From assembly GCF_001640805.2 (NCBI RefSeq), contig NC_066847.1, positions 22,621,504-22,685,503 of the forward strand: a DNA stretch of 64,000 bases. The letters run 5' to 3'. Source of the DNA: Lates calcarifer (Eukaryota > Chordata > Actinopteri > Centropomidae). The notes under the pieces are model-generated. The model searched no databases. It was not told the DNA's origin and was given only the letters and a program-made list of their open reading frames with translations. Of this stretch, positions 1 through 12,907 are shown in pieces (position 1 is the first letter of the stretch; each line of letters starts with the position of its first letter). The translations under genes and the position numbers were made by a program.

Positions 1-719
1 ATGCAGAAAAAAAAGGGCGCTAGGGGATGTCGGGGGCAGGATTGGAGATTTGGTATGATCTGCCTGTGTGTGCGCGAGAGGAACTGGAGGGGTTCCTGAG
101 TGCTACCAGCTGACATTCCCATGCAATCCAAATACTAATTGATTAAAGTGTTATGAACATGTGTGTATGGAGATGCTATTGAGCATGCATGTGTGCATGG
201 CAAATACATGCCATATGGGTGAGGGATTGCACCTCAATTACTGTGAATGGGGTAACTGTGTTATGTATCACCGCCGTCTTTTTGGCACACATGCCCCACA
301 CTTAAATCTCCACAGTCAGGCTTAGGACATTGTAGACTCCCAAACAGACATGCCAAACATTATAACATACATAATTATAGGGGCCACTGACCTGAATACT
401 GATGTGAAAAACGTGGGAAACCTGTGATTTTTATTGATCCATTGCAACAATTGCTACTGTTGATACCGCTCTCATGTCTGTGTGTTAAATATGAAGCTAC
501 AGCCAGCAGCTGGTTAACTTAGCTAAGAATATAAACAGAGTGAAACATCTTGCATAGTTCTTTATCTGAAGGTAACAAAACCACCTACCAGTACATCTTA
601 AGCTCACTAATTAATTAGCACATTGAATTTCATATGTTCTGCAAAGTTCATATACACATATATATATATGGTTGCCAGGTAGCCTTACAGAGACACCAAG
701 GCCTTTGTTTTACAGAACT

Positions 720-830
<111 letters not shown>

Positions 831-1174
831 GAGAGTGGTATTGATCTTCTCATCTAACTCTCAGCATGGAAGAAGCATATTTCCCAAAATGTCAAACTAT
901 TCCTTAAAATTCATAACATTTAAATTTGTATATTCTATTATGTGCTGAAATAAAGTATCCCAACTCCCATTACAGCAAAAGGGAGTATGACTATTAAGTA
1001 TGTTTAAAACAATTAGATGATGAATTCATTTGCTGATTGATAGAAAATTATTCATTTCCAATTCTAGTAATCAGTAACTGGAAATTGGGTGCCCTACTTC
1101 AGGTCTTTTTGCACAATTTAGCTGAAATATATCAGAGAAATCTGTCTGTAATTGCAGTAAGTGAAAATGTCTTC

Positions 1175-1200
1175 AAACACACACACAAACACACACACAA
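1175..1200. repeat. Short (CA)n with interruptions
   Basis: Two CA runs are separated by a CAAACA interruption. It is an ordinary degenerate dinucleotide repeat. Confidence 0.85.
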
Positions 1201-2400
1201 AATGGGCTGCATACTGAGAGTTGCAGAACTTCTGTACCAAAGCATGGATTAGGCCTATTTCATAGTGCTGTGTTTTATTGTAGTGAGAATGTGCATTGGG
1301 GGCTGCTGTTGGATGAATCGACGCTACCAAAATGAACTAATTGCACTGTTGCCTGCCCAGTGGACCCCGTCTGGGACTCGGGAGAGCAAAGAGCTGAGAG
1401 CGGGAGAGTACATTACTGAATCCGACTAATTGCTCACACCTGTGTCTGCCCAGTTCATTCTGCTGGGGATTCTAGGGAACGATAAAGAGCAAAGCTGGAA
1501 ACATATGGGTGTGGCAACAGGAGTTTACAGATCCTATCTATCTTTCTATCCACGTATCTGTTGGTCAAGGTTAGGTCTTAGACACAGGTGTTTTTAGTCA
1601 ACCTAATAGTGTAGTAGATGTAGCGTAAGGTTCCACTGATCAGTAACGAGAGGTGGTAGAATTTGTGCCTTCAAAAGTTTGTTAATTGCTCACTTTGGTT
1701 CTGAACGCTGGTAAATGTAAGCGGCCTGTTTTGCAACCAGCTCAAATACCTGACTTCAAACACGTCCTCTCTAGTGAAAAAGAATATCAAAGGACACAAA
1801 AAAGTCATGAGGTGACTTCTGGTGCAGCCAGAAAGATTTGGACCACTACGTTATGAATCAGACTGTTTCCAATTTCAGCCCCATCTGCTTCAAGTTACCT
1901 GAAGAAGCGAGTTACCACATGATGGACATAACGTGGAAGTTACAGAACATAAATAAAAGAGCAGCTGAGATGAAAATCCTTTTGGAGTCGGGGTTTGTAA
2001 CTCAAGGCTGACATACCTTTTTCATTAAAGGACAACAATTACTTTTATTTCTTTAGAATGTTATCATTTCTTTTGTCATGTTATATTGTGTTCATGGTTC
2101 ATTTAATGTTGTTATCACCCGTCGATTCTTTACATTTTCACATTTAAAGTGAAGACAATAGACTGGAGGTAAGCTAAGAGAGGTTAGGAGAAGGAAGGCA
2201 GAGGGGGAAAATGAGAGGAGAGGGAGTATGCTGAGATAGCTGTTGTCTGACCAGAGGCTTCCTGGGCAGAGCAGAGATGATCTCTGAGTCTCACAGCATG
2301 AATCCCACACACCCTTCGCCACACAAACAGCAGGAATCCTGTGCACTGCATGCGTGAGCCTTGTGGCTCCCACACACCCTGCAACATGGCTCAGAGAAAA

Positions 2401-2420
2401 ACACACACACACACACACAC
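2401..2420. repeat. (AC)10 microsatellite
   Basis: Uninterrupted AC dinucleotide array of ten units. Confidence 0.95.
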
Positions 2421-3134
2421 AGTGAAACACATGGACAAAGCATTACTCCGAGGAAGACCTCAAACTCAGACCGATATGTTGTCCACAGCTTTCTCATTAT
2501 AATGACCAAACACTTCATCCAGAGGCAAAACAAACTAGTTTGCAACTTTTTCCACTCAGACTGATCATTTCAGGGATGATGACGCTCCTTATGGCCTACA
2601 CAGGAACATCAAGACCAGAGACATAAAACAGCTGCCTGACTGTAATTTAAAGATGCTGCAGCTCCATGTCAGAAACACCCAAGCAAGCAATAGCTACCCC
2701 AATGCATTCATTGGCTACTTGACTGTGACTTTTACCGAGTTGGAAATGACTGTTAATGCATTCAGCTTCACTTTCCCCTGGCCATAATATAAAAAAAAGA
2801 AAGTGCAGTAAATACGTACTTACACAACTTTCACTGTGTGTAACCATCTGTTCAACTTTACTGTGGGAACTAACTTTTTGTCCTCAACTCAGAATTTATA
2901 CATCTGCAGGCACAACACATATCCATTATGTCTGATCATGTTTTCCTTTGTTCAACTGTGTAATTGTGGGGCTTGCCTATTGTTGTTTGTGACCCCACCT
3001 TCATTGTTGTTACACCTTCTGCTTGTACCTTGGTAAGGTTAACACATCTCTCAAGGGGTATGATGTACTGTGCCTTATGTACAAGATATAACAAAGAGAA
3101 CACCATCTGTATGAGTTTGGAAGGAAGGGAGGTT

Positions 3135-3154
3135 TGTGTGTGTGTGTGTGTGTG
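3135..3154. repeat. (TG)10 microsatellite
   Basis: Uninterrupted TG array, followed by a degenerate TACGTGTATA tail. Confidence 0.95.
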
Positions 3155-4444
3155 TACGTGTATATCTGAGCACAAGGGCACAAAGCCATCCCCTTATGGC
3201 CCATTGTTTTGGAAGGGTATGACTCTTGCACCCCCCGCCCGGATGTTGGGGGAATAGAGCACAGTCTGGCTAATATTTAACTAATGACTGTGCCTTCCAG
3301 ACTCGACCGCCCTCCTCTCACCAACTGCCAGACCTGAGCCATCTCTGCAGTGAACGTCACTGAAGTGTGGCTGTGTGAAATAGAATGTGGAGGGATGGGG
3401 TTCTGCACAGTATCAGGGGAGAGGGGTACGGGAGAAAATAACTGTTGGAGAGCCCATAAAAGAGCTGTGAGTGAGGGAGAGATGGATGCACACTGTTGTG
3501 TGGGAGGCCAACGAGTCCAGCAGTCTGAGAGAATGCCATATGCTACCTTGAGGCAGGCAAAGTCTGGCAAAAAGGCGAAGGAGAAGCAGAGTTAGACAAG
3601 AGTGGCTGGTTTCCATCAGCACTGATATTATATGTGTCTGGCCTTCACATTTCTCATCAAGGAGCACACTTATCCCCCCCAGTCTCACTTATAGATAGAG
3701 GCTATGCTACTGACAGAGGGGAAACAAGAGAAGGGGCTGAGAGAAGAAGAGGAAGGAGGGACAGAGATAGGGGGGAATGAGTGAAAAGGCATAATTAGAT
3801 AATGAGGTCTGTGTTCGTCAAGTGGGAGAGACGGAAGAGGAAAACAGAAATCTGTAAGGGCAAAATAACAAAAAGAGTGGAAATTAGGGGGGAAGTCAGG
3901 GAGACGGGAGAAGTGAAGAGGGGTTGATGGATATAAAAGATGCAGCAGGGCTGATTATTGTTATGGTGCCACCAATGTGGACTGAAGCCCCTGGTGCTGC
4001 CAGGCAAATGTAGTATTAGTCACTTCAATAATTAATCACCCTGGGAGCACGTCGTTGCAGCCATGCACTGACCCATTTCTCTAACATTTCTCTCAACAGT
4101 AACATACCCACAGAGCCCCTCTTCTTCCATACCTTCATTTAGTGAGGTGGGGGTGCAGGCCCAAATCCTCTGGGTCAAGCCTGGTCATTTATTAGCCACA
4201 TTTCTCAGGAGAAATAAAAGTAATCTTGCTGCTCTTCTCAAAGGCTGGAAACCATGCAGGGAGACAGAATAGTGGCCTCGGCTGTGGCCCAATGGGCCTT
4301 GCTGACTGTCTGTCCCGGTGAAATATGAAGCCCATATGTAGGACGGCCATCTGAAAGAGGGACCCAACAGGGCTCCTTCAGGCTTTGATGCTCATCACCA
4401 CAAAAGCAGATGGCGGTGTCCTGGTCTTAAAACTTTTTTTGCAA

Positions 4445-4458
4445 CCCCCCCCCCCCCC
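4445..4458. repeat. Poly-C run (14)
   Basis: Fourteen consecutive cytosines following GCAA and followed by a T-rich stretch. The minus strand is G-rich. Confidence 0.95.
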
Positions 4459-5094
4459 TTCTTTTATCCAATCCTATCCGGCCTATTAGCCCCCTGCCTG
4501 TCATGGTCTAGCAGCCTATGCTTAGCCCCCGGGGGGGCTTCCAGAGCTATGGAATGAAGTCAAGCTTCCCCATTGACACAGGTCTCACTGGATAGCTTTG
4601 AATAGAAGTCAACCGAGTGAAAAGGCATGTTTTAGAGGACAAAATGGAATAAGGTGTGGGGTGGATCAATACTGCAGGGTTGTTTGGACTTGAAATGCTT
4701 TGCTCTCTGTGTGCTCAGACAAAGCAGCGCTGACTGCAGGTGGCAAAGAATTTTTCCGGACATTGGGTAAAAAGTAACAAAGGGTGTTTAATGGAAGAAA
4801 ACCCTGCATGCATCTGTCTGAAAGATTGTGATCAAAGCGGAGAGATAACCTGCTGTGTGTGTGCTCTATATCTATTCTTGCCCTCTTCACTAAAACAGGC
4901 AGGATTTGTCACCAAGGTCCAATCCCAACCTGTGTGCTGCTCGCACCCAAGCAATTTCTGAACCAGCAAGGCAATCAAGGACTTAAAGTCAGACACAATG
5001 CAAATAGGTCTGAGAGCCCATCTGTAGTAATCCAACAGTCCCTCCTGCACCAGCCTGCTCTCCGTCTCAGCCTCTCTGTGGCACAAGCCAATTA

Positions 5095-5172
5095 ACTGGT
5101 TGATTCAGAGCTGGGGATGAACACCCTAATTGATTACATGGCGATAGTTGATTCAATTATCAATTTAGGCAC
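5095..5172. promoter_or_regulatory. Candidate AT-rich regulatory element
   Basis: This patch contains TAATTGATTA at 5,127-5,136 and the partly palindromic TTGATTCAATTATCAA at 5,148-5,163, whose outer arms TTGAT and ATCAA are inverted copies. Both are typical of homeodomain (PBX, CUT, LIM) binding sites. Regulatory function is inferred from motif texture only; no conservation could be tested. Confidence 0.3.
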
Positions 5173-5282
5173 AAAAAAGCTGAGCAGATGCACAAAGCCC
5201 GGAAGTTTGCTGAACGAGTTCTTCAGCAACTTGGCAGCACAATCGCTGTGTATGTTTGTTTAAGCGCAGGAATGAAAAGTAC

Positions 5283-5302
5283 GGGGGGGGGGGGGGGGGG
5301 GG
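5283..5302. repeat. Poly-G run (20)
   Basis: Twenty consecutive guanines. Such runs can form G-quadruplexes and are prone to length change and sequencing error, so the exact length in the assembly is suspect. Confidence 0.95.
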
Positions 5303-5469
5303 CAGAGGAAGAGAGGCAGGGAAGACTGACACTTACTGTAGCTACTGCAGGTTGTTTACTTGCAGTCTCTGACTTACACCTCTCCTCTGCTTCTTCTCTC
5401 TCCTCAACACAGACATTCCTCGCTGCCTACAGCGCACAAACAAAGACACACAGACAGATAGGCAGAAAA

Positions 5470-5495
5470 GCACACACACACACACACGCACACAC
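5470..5495. repeat. (CA)n microsatellite, degenerate
   Basis: A CA array with one CG interruption lies inside a longer CA-rich stretch that continues loosely to about 5,710. Confidence 0.9.
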
Positions 5496-8185
5496 GTATA
5501 TTAACACACACAAATATTTGCATGAATATAAGCACCCTAACACAAAAATGTATTATATGGTGCCTACCTATTTGGGCATATTCTACGCAGGTGTACTGCA
5601 TTCATACAGTCAAATCAACATAAATGCCCTCATAAAGACACATATACACACATAAAATAAACATATATAATTAAAACAAAGAGAAACACACACTCATGGG
5701 TACAAATGCATGAAACACACATAGCCACATGGGTATTCAGGGATTTGCCAAGATTGAATCACATGAAAAAAAGCCTTCTTTTCCTCATCATCCGTGTGAT
5801 TCTGCTTTGTTTACTCTGTCATGGAGAGTTGCTCTGTTCGATCAGGCTGGAGAGGCACTAGGTTGGGTGGTTGTGCTAACGAAGTCTCAATGTGCCGTCT
5901 GTCGGCAGGGTAATTTCCCAAGATAGCTCAGTGTCTCACTCCTCATGTGGTTCCGCTGCTGGTAAAGTTAGAAGGAGATCAGCACCTGAGCCATTGGAGA
6001 GGAGAAACCAGCTGGGTAAAGATTTCTACCTCTATCCGCTGTCCTCCCTTAAAGTCTCCACGTACCTGTTTTTTTTGTTTTTTTTAACTGACCTGCACCT
6101 TTTTTGTGGACCTGTATGCACTGTCTAAGCCATTAATGTGCACATGCTGCTGGGCTCTTATTGTGGGGAGCTCCCTTTGCACCCTGACACCGTGGTTGGT
6201 GCTGTAGACAAATTCACAACAAGCACACTGGAAAATCACAGTGAAAGATGAAGTAAACCAGGTAATCCCATACATTCCTTAGTTTGCACATTCAACAGTG
6301 TATACAACTAATCACACTAAACATATTATGCAGAATTCTGTTGAACAGTTACACATCAGTGCATCTTTTAATGTAACTGCCAGAGCTACATTTTTTTTAT
6401 AGTCACTGTTGTACCATATACAGAATACCGTACTATAAGATTAAGGTACATTTTCTTATTTAAAACATGGGATTATGCCAGATGCGACAGGATGTGAGAG
6501 AGAGCCTATCAGTGTCAATTTTCTCATGCAGCTGCTTAATAACTGAAAAATGTGAATGTAATGATAATATTGTCAATGAATGTGGGTGGCTTTGGGCAGT
6601 AGAGATGCAAAAGATATGCTCTTGTTGAAAAAGGAAATGGTCTCTTTAGGATTGTGAGAGGGAATTCTTTGCTGATAGTTTGGTGCTGTTTAATTAATCA
6701 AGCTGGAGTGCACTACAGAGAGTCTTTATCTGGAAATTTACATATCTGCACATTATATAACACAAAAAAGCATATGTTGGTGTCCAAAGAAGAAACAAAA
6801 GATATTGTTTCTCAAAAGAACTGTTGGCTGCACAGACCACAAGCCAAGAAGCTGCACACAGCTAGAGCAACCGTTGACCACTAAATTTAAAATTTGGAAA
6901 GGTGTTGAAGCTGCACTGGTGTAATTTGGATGTTCTCACTTATGGGTGCTAGCACATCAACCATTGTGAGAGGCACACAGTGGCCTTCACCTCCTTCTGT
7001 CCACTGTAATGTGCCTTTCTGTCATTATAGACCCCTGTCAGGCCTTGATGACGGCTTACACAATGACACATAAGTTACACCCCTTTTCCATTAACAGGGA
7101 ATGGTCCAGGAACAATGTGCTGCTCTGGCTTGGCAGGATGGAGACAAGTAGGTGGTAAGATAAAGAATGCAACAGACTGTTGGGAGTGATGGGCGAGGGT
7201 GTCTGTGCTGAAGAATTTTTTTTTTTTTTTAAAGTTGCTCGAAACAAAAAGTGTGCCAAGGGGACTTCTCCATCAATCTGACAGAGTCCTCCCTGGTTCG
7301 CAAGGGTTCGCAGCAGGGGGTTGCATGGATATAAGCCACTGCAAGTGGTCCTCCCAGATGGTTGCGTCCCGCTGCTAGTAGGAGGTCTGCAGCCTTTATC
7401 TATGACAGGCAGTAGGTCTTAACATCCTCAACACACACTGCCCTGCTCCAAGCCTGAGGCCCACAGGGCTGAAGTTATGAGAGAGGCAGGGTGTCCCAGT
7501 GCAGGAACAATTCCCTGCTTCCCCTCAGTCTTTTTTTTTTTTTTTTTTAAACAAGAAAAAGAAAAGACCTCAATGACAGCCATTGCTCAGAAACGCAGGG
7601 GACTGAGGATGCTCTGTTCTTTGGCAAGGACTATCTTCCCTAACTGCCACACGCACACACACATAAACCCATGAATGCCTGCAAACACACTGAAACGCAC
7701 AAATGCCCCAGCATGGCTCCTTCCTCCTCCGAGGGTTGAAGCTGGTCCAGAGCATCAGCATTGTTGGAGAGGCTTAGCGAGGGAGAGAAGGAAAGTCTGC
7801 TGGAGGAAGAGCGAGAAAAGACTGTAAGAGAGAAGCAGAGAGGCAGACACAGAGATGCCAGGAGACACTGAGCCACAACACATTCCTAATCGACTTGCTG
7901 CCGACTTGCAAATCCAGCGTTCTCATCTGGTCTAAGCAAGGTCAACTGTGAGATGTAGCGAAACAAACCGAGAGAGACAGAGAGAGGAAGATGGGAAAGG
8001 ACTGGATGAGTAACTGGTGCAGTGAATAACTGTTGTTAATAGAGAGAGGTGACAGGATCTAGATTTAGGACAGTGTGTCTGCTGCTACATAAGGTGAATT
8101 TTAAAAGTTGCCCGCTCCAGTGTCCTCCACAATGCCACCTTGTTACCACTCAAATCTCCAGGAAGTCATTTTTCAGATGGGGCCG

Positions 8186-8205
8186 GTGTGTGTGTGTGTG
8201 TGTGT
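8186..8205. repeat. (GT)10 microsatellite
   Basis: Uninterrupted GT array; CA-rich sequence resumes at about 8,310-8,440 downstream. Confidence 0.95.
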
Positions 8206-10212
8206 CATAGTGGATAGGGGTTATTCTTTTATCCTTTGACCCAGATTTGAGGGAGAGCTGAACAGGAGACATGAAAGACATAGACCTCCCAGTGGAGCCG
8301 GGGTCATGTGCAACCCGAACACAGGCGCACACCGGCACAGCCAGCCGAGCAGAAAACACTATTATGCATACACACAGTCCATACAGACACACATGGAACA
8401 CACGCTTGCCAAAAAAAGCATGCATGCACACACACCTTCAAAAAAATTGTATTATCAAGATCATCCATAACAGGGTATCTCACACGGACGTTCTGTCAGA
8501 TACACCTGCCACAGCTCCCACAACAAGACTGCACCTTCTCCCCTCCATGCACAAGCATATAGCATATTAGTTCTAATGAGGAAACATGCAATCACATATG
8601 TGCAATCACTGATTATTATGAGCAAAACAGCCCCTCTCTGCTCAAACTCTTAACAGATGAATGCTCACATTTATGTGCAAATACTGCATCCATCCCACAC
8701 CTGTGCATTTGTGTACATACTGACAGTTGTAGCTCTGAATCCTTGACATTTTTCACAGTTATACAAAGACATGCACTGACAAAATGTAAGTGAGTTTAGC
8801 TGCAAGCATGGCAAAGGTGAAGGAGAATGACTGCAGTTTGCACTCTCCATAGATACAACCCAACTGTGGGTTGGCGTGGGTGAAATGAAATGAGTTCCAC
8901 AAAAGGACAATGGTGAGTATGTCTGTGTGACAAATTTAGATTTTCCTGTTGCTTCCAATGCAAGAGTATGAGAGAGAGAGAGGAACTAATAAGACAGTAA
9001 CACACAGAGAGACCTAACTCTAGACTATTAGAGCAGACAATCGCAGCTCAGGCAAACATGTTGAAGAAGATGGACTGCATGCGTATGTGTGTTTTCTTGT
9101 GGATACTGAAGGAAATGAAAAAGAAATAGTGAATATTAAATGCAAACTGATTTAGAGAAAAAATTGCAGGAGGAAAATGAACAGATTTACAGTGGGAAAT
9201 GGATAAATTTGCAGAAAGAAACCTGGATGCACCAGAGACACAATATTGGGCTTCCGCCAGTGTTAAATATGGTCCCTCACCTACAACCAGATGGTTCCTC
9301 GCTTCTGACCACCACTGCCACTCCCCCTCTCTTTCTCTCTCTCTCTCAATTTTTGTCTTTCCAACAGTCTCCCTCGGGGAGGGTAATAGCTAAATGCTGT
9401 CATTTCCGCAACTCATCTTAGTGCCACAACTGATTGTGCTGTCACAAAAAAATAGTCTTTACTTTGGATATGAGTGACAGTCTTTGGCTGGACTCCTACG
9501 ACTACTCCTTATGACCACTGAAATCCCTTAAGGTACACTTCTTGTTAGAGGTGACAAGTCAGCTTGGAGAAGAAAGCCATTACCAGAGAAGAAAGGTATC
9601 AGGCAGCCTCCTGCTGGTATAAATTGAAACCAAATACAATGGCTCCAAGCCAAGGAAGTATTCTGGGAAATCTAATAGTGCCATTTCCTTGCCTTGCTGG
9701 TAATTCTACTGAAGTTTTCTTTACCTTGTGTGAGAAATGTGTTTGGCAAGATTTTTTTCTTTAAGAATTAAAGAGCATGTTTTTTTCCTTTTACTCAATT
9801 AATGTATAAAAAATCTATCAAAGAGAAATGTCCCACAGATTTCCTGCTAATAATATCTTATTTTCATTTTCTAACTCTTTTTTTTTTTTTTTTTTAAATC
9901 CCTCATCACCTACTTAGTAACTGCAGCCCTACTCTCTTCCTCTTCTCTAGTCACAGTGAAGCCTGGGAGCTTGGCCACATGGTTCAGGCCTGGGCTACAA
10001 TGCACAAGGACGAGGGGGGATGAGGGAACTAGTGGGGGTTCAGAGGCATAAAAGTTCCTTTCTTCTCCGCCCTTGCCTCTTTCTTTGAGCCAGAACAGAG
10101 GGTTGCCACGGCGATGAGGTTGGTCTGTCTCCCACGGCGTGGTCTGGGAAGAGCAGCAGCTTGCTCTGACATTTACCCAGGCTGGAGGAAACAGAGACCA
10201 TAGAGGAGAGAA

Positions 10213-10239
10213 ACACACACACACACACACACACACACA
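10213..10239. repeat. (AC)13 microsatellite
   Basis: Uninterrupted AC array of thirteen units within a CA-rich neighbourhood. Confidence 0.95.
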
Positions 10240-12622
10240 GACGTGCACACACATAGAACAAGAAGTGAAAGGGTGACGTGTTGGCAACAGGCGGGTTGCA
10301 CGAAGTGGATGGATTAAACGATAACACCTGTAACATCAGAGCGTTGACAAACACATGGAGAATTGGCTGTCACTGCCTTTATCTGAACCTTTTATCTTCT
10401 TCTCAATGTCCATTCATCCCCAACTTCTATTCCTGGCCTCCTTTTTCATTTGCTCTCATTTACATCTTGCCAGCAAGTCAGTAAGCCAACACATATTTCC
10501 ATCCTAACCATATTCACTGCCAAACACATGCACACAACCAATACACAGACATGAACACAAGCTAACTGACAGTTCAGGCACACAAACACACACATACAAA
10601 ACTGTGGCCGTCCTACTGAGAGACCAACAACAAATGATGCCAGCAAGATCTGTAGTCAAAACTGGGAAACTTGGCCAGAGATTCTAGTGTACACAGCTCA
10701 ACAGCTTTTGTTTCACATTTCAGCACAGGAAACATTGACCCAGTGAAATAGGTATTGAGTAGATTCCTTTATATATCCCTTATCTTTTGGTATGTGTGTG
10801 CACATGCGTGAGTGCTTGTGTAGCCATGTCGTTGTGTGCATGTGTGACTTTCAGGGGTGTATTGGCTTTGGACCTTGAATCCAACAACAGGTCATTATGG
10901 AAGCCCTCCATGCTGAAAAAAGCCTGAGATGCTTGAAAACCCACAGCAAATCAAAAACACTTTTCTGTTTTATCAAAAGCTGTTCAAACACTGCCTGCGT
11001 CTGATTAAAGGCGGCCATATCAGCAAATACAAGCAAGGAAACAGAGGTAAGAAGGATATGACTGATGTGATGTGGGTATGAGAGATAAGCATGAGTACAA
11101 CATACTGCCACATTTACTGTAAACATATAGTGTTTTTTTTCCCTAATGGACCAGTTAGCATACAACCCACAAGAGGCAGAGAAAGAAGAGGAAATGCATC
11201 ACAATATGCCACAATGCAAGTCATGCAACATTTGGCACGCTGCTGATAGAAGTGTCAGCATTTTACGAGATACATGCATATGTGCCACTTTAGGGAACTT
11301 CAGTAAGACTATGCTAATGCGTACTTTTCTGTCTGACATTGAAACACACAGGGCCCTCTGTCAGTTGTGAAAGAGCTTTGTATTCCCTAAGACCGGAGCT
11401 CTAATGGAAATGTTCACTTTTAGCCTCCTTCTGATTCTTTAGGGTCTAAATAGAAGCAGTTTCAGTGGGAATATTCTTTGACACCATTATCTACATGAAC
11501 ACAACTAAGACACAGTTCTCCCAACATGACAATAAAACTTTCCTCTCAGAACACTACCCATCCATATTTCCTGTAGATCACCCCGGTACATTGCGGTCAG
11601 TGCAGTCTGTGTTGCTCAAAGCATGAAGGAAAACTGAAAATCTCAACAGCAACATTTCTTCAAAATAAAAATGACACAGCTATGACAATGCAGAGGCCTC
11701 ATTGTGAACAGTTTCAGAACTACTCTCTACCAACTGTTCATCTCCATGCAATAGGACAAACCTGTCAATAACAAGGTCTGTGGGTTATCACCAGCAACTG
11801 TGTCACTACTTCGCAGAGACACTTTGGCTTGTAGCAAAGTGCCAACTGTTACATTTAGGGAATAAAAGACCAAATGCAACATATTTTGAGATGAAGTCTC
11901 TTTATCTGTCTGGATTTGTTATTCAAAGCAACTTTTACTTTTATGATTTTTGACCGCTGGGCAAATGACAGAGGACTGAAAAACATATTCAGGTATTCAT
12001 ATAAACATATTCAGCATATACCATTCATATACTACATTGAGGCCTTGTTTTCTACCTGTTGACTAGACTACATGAATTAATATTCGTCTTGCTTTTTGCT
12101 TTGGTTTGTTCTGTAAGCTCATGAGAGCTTTAACAGTTAGTCTTCCATCTGCCTGAGTGAAGTTTGGATTTGTGTAGGTAGTGACCACAAAAACAAAACA
12201 GTGAGCTGGAAGCTGCTAAGAGCTGCTGATTGGATGTTGATTACCAGTGGATACGACAGCACTGGCAACAGGGTGTAATTTAAATCAACAGCAACCTCTG
12301 AAATATTGATTAATGTAGCTTAAATGAAATCCTTAAGTTGTCATTCTCCATCTATCCTCGAGAGGTAAAATGATGCATCAAAGGTTTGTTGTCTTGTACA
12401 ACACAAATCAAGCAATTTACTTATCATGTTCCTTATAATCACTCATCATAAAGGCCTGAATGCAGACTGTAATCTTATTACAGGGCAGCCAACTCCTGTC
12501 ACGTAGCTAATCTTCCATGTGGTTACCTCCTGATAGAGCACACCTGACTAACATCACTATCCAAACACAATATTTATGTAGCTTTGATTACCACTTGTAA
12601 TTATTAATCATTATTACCTTAC

Positions 12623-12907
12623 CTTTCCAAAACAGCTGCGTCCTCTTTGATCCCTTGTAGCTAGTTCTTTCCACCATTTGCTTCTGAACCAAGAGGCAAG
12701 GAGAGCAGTTCCTCTGTGGCAACAAGCCTGGACCCTCTCAAAATGCAAGAAAAGTAAGCCGTTACTCCTGTCCAAAATTGCTACCAAAAACACTTTCATA
12801 AAAAACACGCGTAATTTTATCTCAGAACAAACGCTGATTAAGTCGTCGTGGTAGCCATGTTCATCCTCAAACGAGTGAAACAGCGCCCCCCTCGGTTGCA
12901 ACCGCAA
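12623..12907 (-). other. Exon-like open frame with splice donor, unidentified
   Basis: On the minus strand a frame stays open from about 12,907 (a TTG, not an ATG) and runs into a consensus donor, AAAG|GTAAGG, with the exon edge at 12,623; the stop lies just past the donor. The first in-frame ATG is at 12,799-12,797. A TATA-like word and a CpG-richer stretch lie upstream on that strand, where two closely spaced ATGs in another frame give only an eight-codon peptide. The C-terminal part (RSKWWKELATRDQRGRS) faintly recalls the Arg/Trp-rich N-terminal region of PIF/Harbinger-type transposases, but this is a weak impression. It may be a decayed transposon, a noncoding-RNA exon or chance. No terminal inverted repeats were found. 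Confidence 0.2.

Noticed and set aside
5188..5655. 155-codon open frame
   Set aside because: It runs through poly-G and CA repeats, begins in unremarkable context and resembles no protein family.
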